This document shows, one piece after another, positions 38,404 to 47,312 of a stretch of 64,000 nucleotides of DNA. Position numbers and translations under genes: made by a program. The notes under the pieces were generated by a model that was not told the origin of the DNA, ran no database searches, and saw only the letters and a program-made list of their open reading frames with translations. The DNA comes from Sinomonas mesophila (GTDB lineage Bacteria > Actinomycetota > Actinomycetes > Actinomycetales > Micrococcaceae). Positions within the stretch are counted from its first letter, which is position 1. Every line of letters starts with the position of its first letter. The stretch covers positions 1 to 64,000 of the forward strand of contig NZ_KV908326.1 of assembly GCF_001999765.1 (NCBI RefSeq). The letters are read 5' to 3'.

Positions 38404-40047
38404 ATGGCTGAACCGACTTTCCTCTCCCTCGGCGTGCCCGCCGTCCTCGCCTCCGCCCTTGCGGAGAAGGGCATCGAGGCGCCGTTCCCCATCCAGACCA
38501 AGACCCTTCCCGATACCCTCGCGGGCCGCGACGTCCTCGGCCGCGGCCGCACCGGTTCGGGCAAGACGATCGCGTTCGCGTTGCCGCTCGTCGCCAACCT
38601 GGCCGCCTCGGGCGCCGCGGGCTCCGTCCGTCGCGGCCGCCGTGCCGGTGCCCCTGCGGGGCTGGTCCTCGCCCCCACCCGCGAGCTGGCGACCCAGATC
38701 AATGCAACGGTCGAGCCGCTCGCCGCGGCCCTCGGCCTCACCACCACGGTCATCTACGGCGGCGTCTCCCAGGCGCGCCAGGAGCGGGCGCTCGGCGCCG
38801 GCGTCGACATCGTCATCGCCTGCCCGGGCCGGCTCGAGGACCTCGGGCGCCAGGGCATCGTCTCGCTCGCGGATGTGGCAGTGACCGTCCTCGACGAGGC
38901 GGACCACATGGCCGACCTGGGCTTCCTGCCGGTGGTCAAGCGGATCCTCGACCAGACCCCGAAGGGCGGCCAGCGGCTCCTCTTCTCCGCGACCCTCGAC
39001 AACGGCGTGGACAAGCTCGTCACGCGCTACCTGAGCAACCCGCTCACGCACTCGGTCGACGCCCCGCAGGCGGCCGTGAGCACCATGGAGCACCACGTGC
39101 TCCTCACGGCGGACGCGACGAGCAAGAAGAACCTCGTGGAGGCACTCGCCTCGGGCCAGGGCCGCCGCGTCCTCTTCATGCGCACCAAGCACCACGCCAA
39201 GCGGCTCGCGAAGCAGCTCACCCAGGCTGGCATCCCCGCCGTCGACCTCCACGGCAACCTGTCCCAGAACGCCCGCGACCGCAACCTCGCAGACTTCTCC
39301 TCGGGCGAGGTGCGCGTGCTCGTCGCGACCGACGTCGCCGCGCGCGGCGTGCACGTGGACGAGGTCGAGCTCGTGGTCCATGTCGACCCGCCGGCCGAGC
39401 ACAAGGCCTATCTGCACCGCTCGGGCCGCACCGCCCGCGCCGGCTCGGAGGGCACGGTCGTCACGATCGCGCTCCCGGAGCAGAAGCAGGACGTCCGCAA
39501 GCTCATGAAGGACGCCGGCGTGACCGTCGAGTTCACGCCCGTCACCACCGACTCGCCGCAGGTCGCCGCGCTCGTGGGCGAGCGCGCGGAGTACGTGGAC
39601 CCGGAGGCCCGGGCGGCCGCCGTCGCCGCGCGTCAGCCGCAGCAGGGCGGCGGCTCGTCGACCGGTGCCAATGCGCAGCGCAAGCGTGCCCGCCGCGGCA
39701 GGGGAGGCGCGGCCACCGCGGCACGTACGGGCCACCGCAATGACGTGCCCGGCGCCCAGGGCCAGGACGGCCGCGCCCAGCGGGGCCAGGCGCAGCGCGG
39801 GCAGGCACAGCCCCAGGGCCGGGGCCAGCGCGGGCAGTCGCAGGGCGGCCGCCAGAGCGGCCGCGCCGAGGGGTCGCAGCCGCAGGGCGGGCAGCCGCGC
39901 GGCGGCTCCGGCCGGAACGGCGAAGCCGGCTCCCAGCAGCGCCGCGCCCAGCAACCGCCCCGCTCCGGACAGGCGTCGGCTCAGGGCAGCGGCGGCGGAC
40001 GGCGCGGCCCGCGCCGGGCGAGCGCCCCGGCGTCGAACGCCCGCTGA
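38404..40047 (+). CDS. DEAD-box RNA helicase with disordered Q/G/R tail
   Basis: The 547-residue protein has an N-terminal RecA domain with the Q motif (EAPFPIQTKTLPDTLAG), Walker A GRGRTGSGKT, DEAD (VLDEADHM) and SAT (LLFSATLDN). The second domain follows with ATDVAARGVHVD and HRSGRTARAG. It unwinds RNA in the cytoplasm. From about residue 415 the tail is low-complexity and rich in Gln, Gly, Arg and Ala (QAQRGQAQPQGRGQRGQSQ). Such tails in RhlE/CshA-type helicases help RNA binding and condensate formation. The role (ribosome assembly, mRNA decay or cold response) is inferred from the family. Confidence 0.93.
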   Translation: MAEPTFLSLGVPAVLASALAEKGIEAPFPIQTKTLPDTLAGRDVLGRGRTGSGKTIAFALPLVANLAASGAAGSVRRGRRAGAPAGLVLAPTRELATQINATVEPLAAALGLTTTVIYGGVSQARQERALGAGVDIVIACPGRLEDLGRQGIVSLADVAVTVLDEADHMADLGFLPVVKRILDQTPKGGQRLLFSATLDNGVDKLVTRYLSNPLTHSVDAPQAAVSTMEHHVLLTADATSKKNLVEALASGQGRRVLFMRTKHHAKRLAKQLTQAGIPAVDLHGNLSQNARDRNLADFSSGEVRVLVATDVAARGVHVDEVELVVHVDPPAEHKAYLHRSGRTARAGSEGTVVTIALPEQKQDVRKLMKDAGVTVEFTPVTTDSPQVAALVGERAEYVDPEARAAAVAARQPQQGGGSSTGANAQRKRARRGRGGAATAARTGHRNDVPGAQGQDGRAQRGQAQRGQAQPQGRGQRGQSQGGRQSGRAEGSQPQGGQPRGGSGRNGEAGSQQRRAQQPPRSGQASAQGSGGGRRGPRRASAPASNAR

Positions 40048-40092
40048 CCGGCGTCTGCGCCCGAGGACCCCACGGCACGCCGGACCCGGTCC

Positions 40093-40108
40093 TAGACTGG
40101 CTCCCATG
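40093..40108 (+). promoter_or_regulatory. Leaderless-type -10 box before the FMN-binding gene
   Basis: TAGACT ends seven bases before the ATG and no ribosome site intervenes. This is the geometry of a leaderless actinobacterial transcript. Confidence 0.45.
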
Positions 40109-40588
40109 AGCACCAATGCACGCGGTGGCGTTGGCCCCGAGGGCCTGCGGCAGCTCTCCCACGAGGACTCGTGGGCGCGGCTGCGCAGCATGGTCGTCGG
40201 GCGCCTCGCCTTCTCCCTCGATGACCGGCTCGAGATCATGCCGGTGAACTACCTCGTGGACCGAGGGACCCTGCTGTTCCGCACGGCCCCGGGCACAAAG
40301 CTCGCGGCCTCGGCCGGCCGCCTCCCGGCGGTGTTCGAGGTGGACGGCTACGAGCCTGAGCAGCGCGAGGCGTGGTCCGTCGTCGCCCGCGGCCACCTCG
40401 AGCCGGTGCTCGAGACGGCCGAGGTGATCGACGCCGTCGCCCTGCCGCTGTTCCCATGGCAGGGCGGGGAGAAGGGGTTCTTCGTCCGCGTGGTCCCGGA
40501 GGAGGTCTCGGGCCGCCAGTTCCCCGTGGCCGATCCAGCCCACTGGGTGTCCCCGCTGACGGGCATCCGGCGCGCTCCCACGGAGTAG
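40106..40588 (+). CDS. Pyridoxamine 5'-phosphate oxidase-fold (FMN-binding) protein
   Basis: The 160-residue protein has the split-barrel fold of the PNPOx-like superfamily (LGRLAFSLDDRLEIMPVNYL-like pattern around residues 33-52, then LLFRTAPGTKLAASAG). This small subgroup binds FMN, F420 or haem, and its reactions are mostly uncharacterised. Pyridoxal synthesis is unlikely, as the catalytic PdxH motifs are missing. It probably acts in the cytoplasm. It follows the DEAD-box gene by 58 bp with its own -10 box. Confidence 0.8.
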   Translation: MSTNARGGVGPEGLRQLSHEDSWARLRSMVVGRLAFSLDDRLEIMPVNYLVDRGTLLFRTAPGTKLAASAGRLPAVFEVDGYEPEQREAWSVVARGHLEPVLETAEVIDAVALPLFPWQGGEKGFFVRVVPEEVSGRQFPVADPAHWVSPLTGIRRAPTE

Positions 40589-40668
40589 CCGCCCGCCGGT
40601 CCGCGGGGTGGGCAAAGACGGCCCGACGGCGGGTGGCCCGCGGGCCCGCCCGGCGGCAGACTGGGGGC

Positions 40669-41070
40669 ATGAAGACCCTCCTGAATCTCATCTGGTTCAT
40701 CTTCGGCGGCTTCGTCCTCGCCCTCGGGTACTTCCTCGCCGGCGTGGTGTGCTGCCTGCTCATCGTCACCATCCCGTGGGGCATCGCCTCCTTCCGCATC
40801 GGCGCGTACGCGCTCTGGCCCTTCGGCCGCACGATCGTGGACCGCGGCGGCCGGGTCGGGGTCCCCTCGGCGATCGGCAACGTGATCTGGATCCTCGTCG
40901 CGGGGCTCTGGATCGCGATCGGGCACGTGGCCACCGCCATCGCCATGGCGTTGACGATCATCGGGATCCCGCTCGCGATCGCGAACCTCAAGATGATTCC
41001 CGTCTCGCTCATGCCGCTCGGCAAGGAGATCGTTCCGACGGACCGCCTGCTCGCCGGCTTCGGCCGCTGA
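40669..41070 (+). CDS. YccF-domain inner membrane protein
   Basis: The 133-residue protein has two YccF repeats, each two hydrophobic helices with IPWGIASFRIGAYALWPFGR after the first and IPLAIANLKMIPVSLMPLGK after the second, giving four membrane segments. The conserved WPFGR/MPLGK after helix pairs is the family mark. The function is unknown; the family is widespread in bacteria. A GACGGCGGGTGG half-repeat lies just upstream. Confidence 0.87.
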   Translation: MKTLLNLIWFIFGGFVLALGYFLAGVVCCLLIVTIPWGIASFRIGAYALWPFGRTIVDRGGRVGVPSAIGNVIWILVAGLWIAIGHVATAIAMALTIIGIPLAIANLKMIPVSLMPLGKEIVPTDRLLAGFGR

Positions 41071-41148
41071 GCGCGGCCAGACGCCGCCCCCTCTCTTGGT
41101 CCTCGGCGTGGCGGCCGGATAACGTGTGCTCTGAAAAAGGAGGCATCC

Positions 41149-41751
41149 ATGCCCGAACTCGACAGCTCCCTCGCCGGCGAATGGCGCTTCGACCCTGCGC
41201 ACACCCGTCTGGGCTTCTCCACCCGCCATGCCATGGTCACCAAGGTGCGCGGCGCGTTCAACGACGTCGAGGGCGTCATCAACGTCGACGCCGAAGAGCC
41301 CACCAACTCCACGGTCGCCGTGACCATCAAGGTCGCGAGCATCGATACCCGGAACGAGCAGCGGGACCAGCACCTGCGCACGAACGACTTCTTCGATGCG
41401 CCACACCATCCGGAGATCACGTTCGTCTCGAAGCGGATCGACCAGATCGAGGAGAACAGCTTCATCGTCAACGGCGACCTGACGATCCGCGGCGTGACGC
41501 GGGAGATCGCCATCCCGATCGAGTTCATCGGCGTCGAGCGGGACCCTTTCGGGAACCTCCGGGCGGGCTTCGAGGGCTCCCGCCGGATCGACCGCAAGGA
41601 CTTCGGCGTCAACTGGAACGCGGCACTCGACTCGGGCGGCGTGCTCGTCTCCGACCGCATCCTGCTCGAGTTCGAGGTCTCGGCCGTCAAGGCCAACGGC
41701 GCCAGCCCCGAGGGCGCTGACGCTGAGCAGAAGGGTGAGGGGCAGGGGTAG
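41149..41751 (+). CDS. YceI-family protein
   Basis: The 200-residue protein has the YceI lipocalin-like barrel: WRFDPAHTRLGFSTRHAMVT at the start, VTIKVASIDTRNEQRDQHLR, FNNDFF-like DFFDAPHHPEITFVSKRID, and VNGDLTIRGVTREIAIPIEF. Members bind isoprenoids such as polyprenyl chains. There is no signal peptide, so this copy is probably cytoplasmic, as in many actinobacteria. AAAGGAGGC lies before the ATG. The last residues are an acidic tail. The 2H phosphoesterase gene starts four bases after its stop. Confidence 0.93.
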   Translation: MPELDSSLAGEWRFDPAHTRLGFSTRHAMVTKVRGAFNDVEGVINVDAEEPTNSTVAVTIKVASIDTRNEQRDQHLRTNDFFDAPHHPEITFVSKRIDQIEENSFIVNGDLTIRGVTREIAIPIEFIGVERDPFGNLRAGFEGSRRIDRKDFGVNWNAALDSGGVLVSDRILLEFEVSAVKANGASPEGADAEQKGEGQG

Positions 41752-41755
41752 CCCC

Positions 41756-42265
41756 ATGGACCCTGCGGGGCCGCAGCTGCACCCCTTCGTCGTCGTCGCG
41801 TTCGTCGAGCCCGCCCCGGTGGGCGAGCGGTTCAGCAAACGGCACTGGCCCCTGCACGTGACGCTCCTGCGCTTCGACATGGCCCCCGAGGCGGCCCTTG
41901 CGGCAGCCGCGGGGGCCTTCGCGTCGTTCCAGCCGGTCACGGTGCGCGTGGGGCGCGACGCCGACTTCGGCTACCGCGGCCGCGTGCGCGTGAGCCTCGT
42001 GGACCCTCACCCCGACCTGGCCGAGCTGCACGAGCGCATCCGCAGCGCCGTCGCCGACGCGGACGGCCGCATCCACAGCCCGCAGCACACCGGCCGCGGC
42101 TTCCGGGCGCACATCACCGTGCAGAACGGCCGCCGCGTCGCCGAAGGCGAGGAGCTCGTCCTCGGCGCCATGACCCTCGTCGACATGGCCCCGGACGGAG
42201 ACACCGAATGGCGCCTGCCCGTCGCGGAGTATCCCGCCCAGCCGGCCGCCGACGCGGATCGCTGA
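41756..42265 (+). CDS. 2H phosphoesterase (2'-5' RNA ligase family)
   Basis: The 169-residue protein has the two HxT/S motifs of the 2H superfamily: HVTLLRF at about residue 34 and HITVQN at about residue 120, placed symmetrically in two halves. Such enzymes open 2',3'-cyclic phosphates or ligate RNA ends in the cytoplasm; the precise substrate is unknown. The ATG was taken because GGGG lies about eight bases before it; an earlier start would overlap the YceI gene. Confidence 0.85.
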   Translation: MDPAGPQLHPFVVVAFVEPAPVGERFSKRHWPLHVTLLRFDMAPEAALAAAAGAFASFQPVTVRVGRDADFGYRGRVRVSLVDPHPDLAELHERIRSAVADADGRIHSPQHTGRGFRAHITVQNGRRVAEGEELVLGAMTLVDMAPDGDTEWRLPVAEYPAQPAADADR

Positions 42266-42355
42266 CATCCATTCGGTGATGGTATTCGGCGTCGCGGGGG
42301 CCTAGTCTCTTCACGTGTGGCGCCTGGGGCGGCGCCCATGGCCTGAGGGGGACAG

Positions 42356-42808
42356 GTGAAACGTGCCGTTGGGGCAGTTCTCGCAACTTTGGCGCTGAGC
42401 GCCTGCACGCCCGGCGGCGGAGACGGTGGGCCGCCGTCGTCCCCTGCGGCGAGCACGACGACGGGCGCCGCGAGCGCGTCAGGCTCGCCACCGGCGTCGT
42501 CCCCGGCACCCACGAGCAGCGCCGTCGACGCGATCGCGGCCGGATCCCTCGAGAACGCCCAGTGCATCCACGGGGGCGGCGGGTCGTGGCTCTTCACGGG
42601 CACGCTCCGCAACGGCACCCAGGACCGCCAGACGTTCACGGTCGCCGTCGCGCTGACGTCGAACTCCGGGGCCCTCGTCGTCGGCCACGCCAACTCCTCG
42701 GAAGTCCTCGCGCCGGGCGAGTCGCGCGAGGTGTCCCTTCCCCTCTCCGTCGATGCCGCAACCTCCGTGGACTGCAGCTTCGTCGTCTCCCAGGAGGTTG
42801 CGCCGTGA
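42356..42808 (+). CDS. Small lipoprotein, FxLYD-like
   Basis: The 150-residue protein has a short signal with lipobox LSAC (Cys at residue 17), a Ser/Ala/Pro-rich linker to about residue 60, and then a beta-sandwich-like domain (WLFTGTLRNGTQDRQTFTVA, VLAPGESREVSLPL). This resembles FxLYD-type domains, which occur in surface lipoproteins of unknown function. The GTG start has GAGGGGG upstream. Its stop overlaps the GTG of the LGFP protein gene by four bases, so the two are one translation unit and may act together at the cell wall. Confidence 0.75.
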   Translation: MKRAVGAVLATLALSACTPGGGDGGPPSSPAASTTTGAASASGSPPASSPAPTSSAVDAIAAGSLENAQCIHGGGGSWLFTGTLRNGTQDRQTFTVAVALTSNSGALVVGHANSSEVLAPGESREVSLPLSVDAATSVDCSFVVSQEVAP

Positions 42809-44841
42809 GGCGGGCCGCGGCGAGCATCTGCGCGCTCGTGGTGCTGCTCGCTTCGCTGGCCGGACCCGCCTCTGCCCTCGGATCGCTGCCCGAGGAGGCA
42901 GGCGATCCGAGCTCATCGCCCTCGTCCACCGCCACCACTGGATCCAGCCCGGCACCCACGGGCGATGGACCCACGGGCGCTGCATCCACAGGCCCGGCGC
43001 CCACAGGCACAGCACCATCGGCTCCCGCGGCGACCTCGGCATCTCCGATCCCCTCCGCCGCGGCTGCTCCCTCCCCGGGGCCGGACGCCATCGCGGCCAA
43101 GTACGCCGCCCTGGGCGGGGCGGCTGGGCCTCTCGGGAAGGCCAGCGCGGATGCCGTCTGCACAGCCGACGGCGGGTGCCTCCAGATCTTCGCGGGCGGC
43201 CGGATCTACTGGTCCCAGGCCACGGGGGCATGGGCCGTGACCGGGCGGGTCCTCAAGGCCTACCTCGCGGCGGGGGAGCCCGCGGCGGGGATGGCGGGCT
43301 ATCCGCTCGCCGACACGCAGGCGCTCGGTGCCACGGCGGAATGGCAGCCGTTCCAGCGCGCAGACCTCTACGCCGGCGATGCCACGGGCGCGTGGTTCAC
43401 GCGTGCCGAGATCGGGGCCAAGTACGAGGCCCTCGGCGGCCCCGCAGGTCGGCTCGGCATGCCCCTCGGTGCCCAGACCTGCGGCCTGCGGGACGGCGGG
43501 TGCTTCCAGCATTACGAGCGCGGCGCGATCATCTGGTCTCCGGGGACGGGGGCGCGGATCTCCGTGGGCGCGATCCGCGGGGCGTGGGCGGCGCATGGGT
43601 TCGAGGGCGGACGCATGGGCTATCCGACCTCGGACGAGGTGTGCGGCCTGCGGGACGGCGGGTGCTTCCAGCATTACGAGCGCGGTGCGATCATCTGGTC
43701 TCCGGGGACGGGGGCGCGGATCTCGGTGGGTGCGATCCGCGGGGCGTGGGCGGCGCATGGGTTCGAGGGCGGACGCATGGGCTATCCGACCTCGGACGAG
43801 GTGTGCGGCCTGCGGGACGGCGGGTGCTTCCAGCATTACGAGCGCGGTGCGATCATCTGGTCTCCGGGGACGGGGGCGCGGATCTCGGTGGGTGCGATCC
43901 GCGGGGCGTGGGCGGCGCATGGGTTCGAGGGCGGACGCATGGGCTATCCGACCTCGGACGAGGTGTGCGGCCTGCGGGACGGCGGGTGCTACCAGCGCTA
44001 TGAGCAGGGGGCGATCATCTGGTCTCCGGGGACGGGGGCGCGGATCTCCGTGGGCGCGATCCGCGTCGCCTGGGGCGAGCAGAACTTCGAGCATGGGTGG
44101 CTGCGCTATCCCGTCACCGACGAGATCTGTTCGGGCGCGGAGTGCGTCCAGAAGTTCCAGGGCGGCGTGATCTCGTGGCGCAACGGCGGGACGAGGACCC
44201 ATCCCTATACGGAGTGCGACACCCTCAATGACTCGCGCTCGGTGTACCCAAGCCACGGCGCGCGTTCCGTGACCTTCGCCCTGGCCGACGACTACGGGCG
44301 TTCGGACGCCTGGGTCATCCGCTGCATGAACGTCGCCGGCGTCTACGCCACGGACTGGGCCACCCCGGGCACCGTGGGCGCGAGCGGATTCAAGCCTCCG
44401 GGCGTCCCCTCCGGGCCGACGCGGCACCTCTACTCGCCGACGGGCAGCTACTCGGTGACCGAGGCGTTCGGGCTGGGCAACCCCGGCACGGCGCTGAACT
44501 ACATAACCCTCAACCCGAACAGCCGTTGGGGCGGCAACCCGTGGACCCCGACATACAACAAGTACTTCGAATCGTCGAGCTGGGTCGGATGGGACGAGAA
44601 CATGTGGTACTTCGCCACACGTCCCCAGCACGACTACCGCCAGGGCGCGGTCATCAACTACAACCGGCCGCCAGACAGCGAGATTGTCCAGGATGCCGGC
44701 TTCGCCATCTTCCTGCACATGAACGCCGCGCCCACCGCCGGCTGCGTCGCCATCCCCGACTGGCACATGGTCGACTGGCTCCAGAAGGCCGCACCCGGGG
44801 ACCGCTTCATCATGGGCGTCAGATCGGCCCTCTTCCGGTAG
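42805..44841 (+). CDS. Secreted LGFP-repeat protein with L,D-transpeptidase-like domain
   Basis: The 678-residue protein has a signal peptide (residues 1-26), a Ser/Thr/Pro/Ala-rich linker to about 90, then LGFP repeats (about 95-450). Each repeat is of the type GAIIWSPGTGARISVGAIRG with GYPTSDEVCGLRDGGCFQHY. The C-terminal 200 residues end in FLHMNAAPTAGCVAIP, with His 638 and Cys 647 in the H...GC arrangement of YkuD-like L,D-transpeptidases. LGFP domains bind cell-wall glycan, so the product probably cross-links or trims peptidoglycan outside the membrane. The third and fourth partner cysteines in each repeat could form disulfides. Confidence 0.85.
   Translation: MRRAAASICALVVLLASLAGPASALGSLPEEAGDPSSSPSSTATTGSSPAPTGDGPTGAASTGPAPTGTAPSAPAATSASPIPSAAAAPSPGPDAIAAKYAALGGAAGPLGKASADAVCTADGGCLQIFAGGRIYWSQATGAWAVTGRVLKAYLAAGEPAAGMAGYPLADTQALGATAEWQPFQRADLYAGDATGAWFTRAEIGAKYEALGGPAGRLGMPLGAQTCGLRDGGCFQHYERGAIIWSPGTGARISVGAIRGAWAAHGFEGGRMGYPTSDEVCGLRDGGCFQHYERGAIIWSPGTGARISVGAIRGAWAAHGFEGGRMGYPTSDEVCGLRDGGCFQHYERGAIIWSPGTGARISVGAIRGAWAAHGFEGGRMGYPTSDEVCGLRDGGCYQRYEQGAIIWSPGTGARISVGAIRVAWGEQNFEHGWLRYPVTDEICSGAECVQKFQGGVISWRNGGTRTHPYTECDTLNDSRSVYPSHGARSVTFALADDYGRSDAWVIRCMNVAGVYATDWATPGTVGASGFKPPGVPSGPTRHLYSPTGSYSVTEAFGLGNPGTALNYITLNPNSRWGGNPWTPTYNKYFESSSWVGWDENMWYFATRPQHDYRQGAVINYNRPPDSEIVQDAGFAIFLHMNAAPTAGCVAIPDWHMVDWLQKAAPGDRFIMGVRSALFR
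43482..44129. repeat. Four 162-bp in-frame tandem repeats (LGFP units)
   Basis: Units start at 43482, 43644, 43806 and 43968, each coding 54 residues. Units two and three are identical over all 162 bases, unit one differs at three positions, and unit four diverges in its second half. Such identity points to recent duplication or gene conversion within the gene. Confidence 0.95.
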
Positions 44842-44855
44842 TCGGGACGGGCGGG

Positions 44856-45827
44856 TCAGAGCGCGCTGCGTGCACCGCCCACGTGCCGGGCCTGCGCCGC
44901 CGCGTGGCCGAGCGGATGGTCGAGCGGACCGCCGCCGCGCAGCCGGGACAGCTCGTGGCCGAGGTTCTCCCGCGCGGGCCGCAGCCACAGCTCGCGGGCC
45001 CGCTCGGTGTGGAAGAGCGGGTCGAGGCCGAGGAGGTGCTCGACGACCGCCGCCCGGCCCTCGCGGAACTGATCGTCCGCAACGTGCGCGTACTCCTCGC
45101 GGACCTGGACGGTGTAGCGGTGGTAGCCACGGGGATCCCGGCCCAGCACCGAGAGGTCGGCGTCGCACAGGAGCCGCCCGCCGGCGTCGTGCGCCTCCGG
45201 CGCGTGCCCGGCGGTGAGCCGCACGAGCCGCGCGACCTCCGCGACCTCTGCGTGCGGCAGGCCGGCCCCCGCGAGGCGGTCCTCCGCGAGCCGCGCGGAG
45301 TCCTCCTCGTCCTGGCCCGGCCGGCCCGGCGCGGCGGTGTAGACGGCGTCGTGGAACCACGCGGCGAGGACGACGGCGCGGCTCGCCTCTGCGGGCGTCT
45401 CGCCGGCGATCCGCTCGAGGGCCTCGAGCACGGTCAGGAGGTGCGCGCGCGTGTGGTACCGCCGGTGCGGCTCGGCCCAGCGCTCGAGCAGCTCGACGCC
45501 GAGCGGGGCGTGCCCGGGCAGGAGCATGCTCCAGCGGTGCAGGAGGGGCGTGAAGAGGGCCTTGCCGCGCTCGCGGGCCGGGACGCGCAGGCCGCTGCGA
45601 ATGAGCGCGCGGACGAGGGTGCCGCCGTCCACCGGCCGCGCGCCCAGGGCGAGCATCTCGGCATAGCGGCGCTCGGGCACGTCGTAGTGGTCCTCGTCGA
45701 ACGCCCCCGCCGGAAGGCCCGCGGCGTCGGCGAAGTCCCGCAGCTCCACGAGCGAGGAGTCGCTCACGAGGTGCGAGAACACCGTGCCGTGCGCCGGCCA
45801 CACGGGCGGGTCGATGAGGATCGCCAT
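44856..45827 (-). CDS. DUF4031-HD domain fusion protein
   Basis: The 323-residue protein starts with DUF4031 (residues 1-80, MAILIDPPVWPAHGTVFSHL, SDSSLVELRDFADAAGLP), a small domain of unknown function. A HD-superfamily region covers most of the rest, with YHTRAHLLTVLEAL, LAAWFHDAVY (the HD pair) and CDADLSVLGRDP as metal ligands. HD proteins are usually phosphohydrolases. The fusion suggests the DUF4031 part recognises the substrate or a partner. It is convergent with the LGFP gene and tandem with the flavoenzyme gene upstream. Confidence 0.82.
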   Translation of the reverse strand: MAILIDPPVWPAHGTVFSHLVSDSSLVELRDFADAAGLPAGAFDEDHYDVPERRYAEMLALGARPVDGGTLVRALIRSGLRVPARERGKALFTPLLHRWSMLLPGHAPLGVELLERWAEPHRRYHTRAHLLTVLEALERIAGETPAEASRAVVLAAWFHDAVYTAAPGRPGQDEEDSARLAEDRLAGAGLPHAEVAEVARLVRLTAGHAPEAHDAGGRLLCDADLSVLGRDPRGYHRYTVQVREEYAHVADDQFREGRAAVVEHLLGLDPLFHTERARELWLRPARENLGHELSRLRGGGPLDHPLGHAAAQARHVGGARSAL

Positions 45828-45877
45828 GGAAGCGAGTGTGCCACGGGGGCCCGAGGGGCGCCGCCTCGGCGCCACCG

Positions 45878-47212
45878 TCACTCGCCGGGGCGGATGTTCT
45901 GGTTCCCGCGGAAGACGTTCCCGGGGTCGAACTCCTTCTTCACCTGCGCGAGTCGTGCGTAGTTCTCGTCCCCGAAGGCGGCGCGGACGCGGCCCTGCCC
46001 CTCGTCGCCGATGAAGTTCAGGTACACGCCGCCGTTCGTGTATGGGGCGATGTCCGAACGGAAGCGCCGTGTCCAGTCCCGCGCGCGCTCGCCGCCGGCG
46101 AGGTCGGCGGCGATCCCGAAGGGGTGCGAGACCCACGCCGACTTCCGGTGGGCGAGCGGCGAGCCGCTGGCCGGACCCTCGGCGACCGCGCCGTCCCACG
46201 GGACGATGAGCTGCTGGGACTCGGGGCTGGGCAGCTCCTGGCACGAGGCCGCGAAGACGTCCAGGGCGGCGTCGCTGAGCTCGTCGTGGTAGTCCGCCGA
46301 CCAGTAGTTGAAGTGGTCCGCGGGGTCATCGATGCTGCACTGGAAGTCGACGTAGGGCGTCAGCCCGGAGAAGTCTGCCGCGGGATCGAGGTCCCGGAAG
46401 GGGTGGATCGCCTCGAGGCCCTCCTCGCCTGGCCCGTTGAACACGAAGCCGACAAGGACCGCCGGCCTGCCCCACAGGCTTTCGGGGATCGAATCGTCGC
46501 CTGCCGGCGCGGTGAACAGGACGAGGACGGAGCCGAGCCGCCGGTCAGCCGCGTGGGCCAGATCGCGGTAGGCGCCGAGGATCTCGCGGGTCCTGTCCCC
46601 GGGCCAGACCAGGAGACCGGCCGCGACCTCGGGACCCAGGGGCTGCAACTGGTAGGTCAGGGACGTCGCGACGCCGAAGTTCCCGCCCCCGCCGTGGAGC
46701 GCCCAGAACAGCTCGGGGTTCTCGTCGGCGCTCGCGGTGACATACTCGCCGTCGGCCGTCACGAGGTCCACCGAGACCAGGCTGTCGCAGGCGAGGCCGC
46801 ACGTGCGCTCGAGCCAGCCCGAGCCGCCGCCGAGCGTGAAGCCGGCGATGCCCGTCGTGGATGCGCGCCCGCCCGTGGAGGCGAGGCCGTGGGCCTGCGT
46901 CGCCGTGTCGTACTCGTGCCACGTGAGGCCTGCGCCGGCCCGGACCGTGCGGGCCTCGGGATCCACCTCGGCGGACTTCATGGGCCGGACGTCGATGACG
47001 AGCCCGCCGTCGTTCGTGCTGTAGCCGGCCACCGAGTGCCCGCCCGCGCGGACGGCGATGGGCAGGCCCTCCCGGCGCCCGTAGGCCAGCGCCTCGGCGA
47101 CCTCGGCGGGCGTCGCGCACTGGGCGATGACGGCGGGCCGCTTGTCGATCCAGGCGTTGAACAGCCTCCGGGCCTCGTCGTACCCGCTGTCCTCGGGGCG
47201 GATCCAGGCCAT
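45878..47212 (-). CDS. FAD-linked oxidoreductase, BBE family
   Basis: The 444-residue protein has the PCMH/BBE layout. FAD_binding_4 holds [15 protein letters not shown], whose histidine is the usual covalent FAD site. Next comes [20 protein letters not shown], and the C-terminal BBE motif is [20 protein letters not shown]. The second FAD-linking cysteine of bicovalent members is not at its usual place (the loop reads TTGIAGF), so attachment is probably through histidine only. Members oxidise sugars, alkaloids or secondary metabolites with O2. The substrate is unknown. It stands alone, in tandem with the DUF4031-HD gene. Confidence 0.88.
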   Translation of the reverse strand: MAWIRPEDSGYDEARRLFNAWIDKRPAVIAQCATPAEVAEALAYGRREGLPIAVRAGGHSVAGYSTNDGGLVIDVRPMKSAEVDPEARTVRAGAGLTWHEYDTATQAHGLASTGGRASTTGIAGFTLGGGSGWLERTCGLACDSLVSVDLVTADGEYVTASADENPELFWALHGGGGNFGVATSLTYQLQPLGPEVAAGLLVWPGDRTREILGAYRDLAHAADRRLGSVLVLFTAPAGDDSIPESLWGRPAVLVGFVFNGPGEEGLEAIHPFRDLDPAADFSGLTPYVDFQCSIDDPADHFNYWSADYHDELSDAALDVFAASCQELPSPESQQLIVPWDGAVAEGPASGSPLAHRKSAWVSHPFGIAADLAGGERARDWTRRFRSDIAPYTNGGVYLNFIGDEGQGRVRAAFGDENYARLAQVKKEFDPGNVFRGNQNIRPGE

Positions 47213-47312
47213 GGCGGACTCCTTCGGTGCACGGTCCCTCCGCCCCGTGGGCATGCTACGCCCCGCGCCGCCCTGCCCGGAATGGCCTGCGTGCCCCTCA
47301 GCCGAACCGGTG

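Noticed and set aside
40616-40650. GACGGCCCGACGGCGGGTGG as another member of the dispersed hairpin family
   Set aside because: Only part of the word is present and the possible pairing GGCGGG/CCCGCC is too short and GC-biased to distinguish from chance.
43482-44129. Tandem repeats that might be read as a CRISPR array
   Set aside because: The repeats are 162 bp, directly adjacent without spacers, and in frame inside a secreted protein gene. No cas gene is present.
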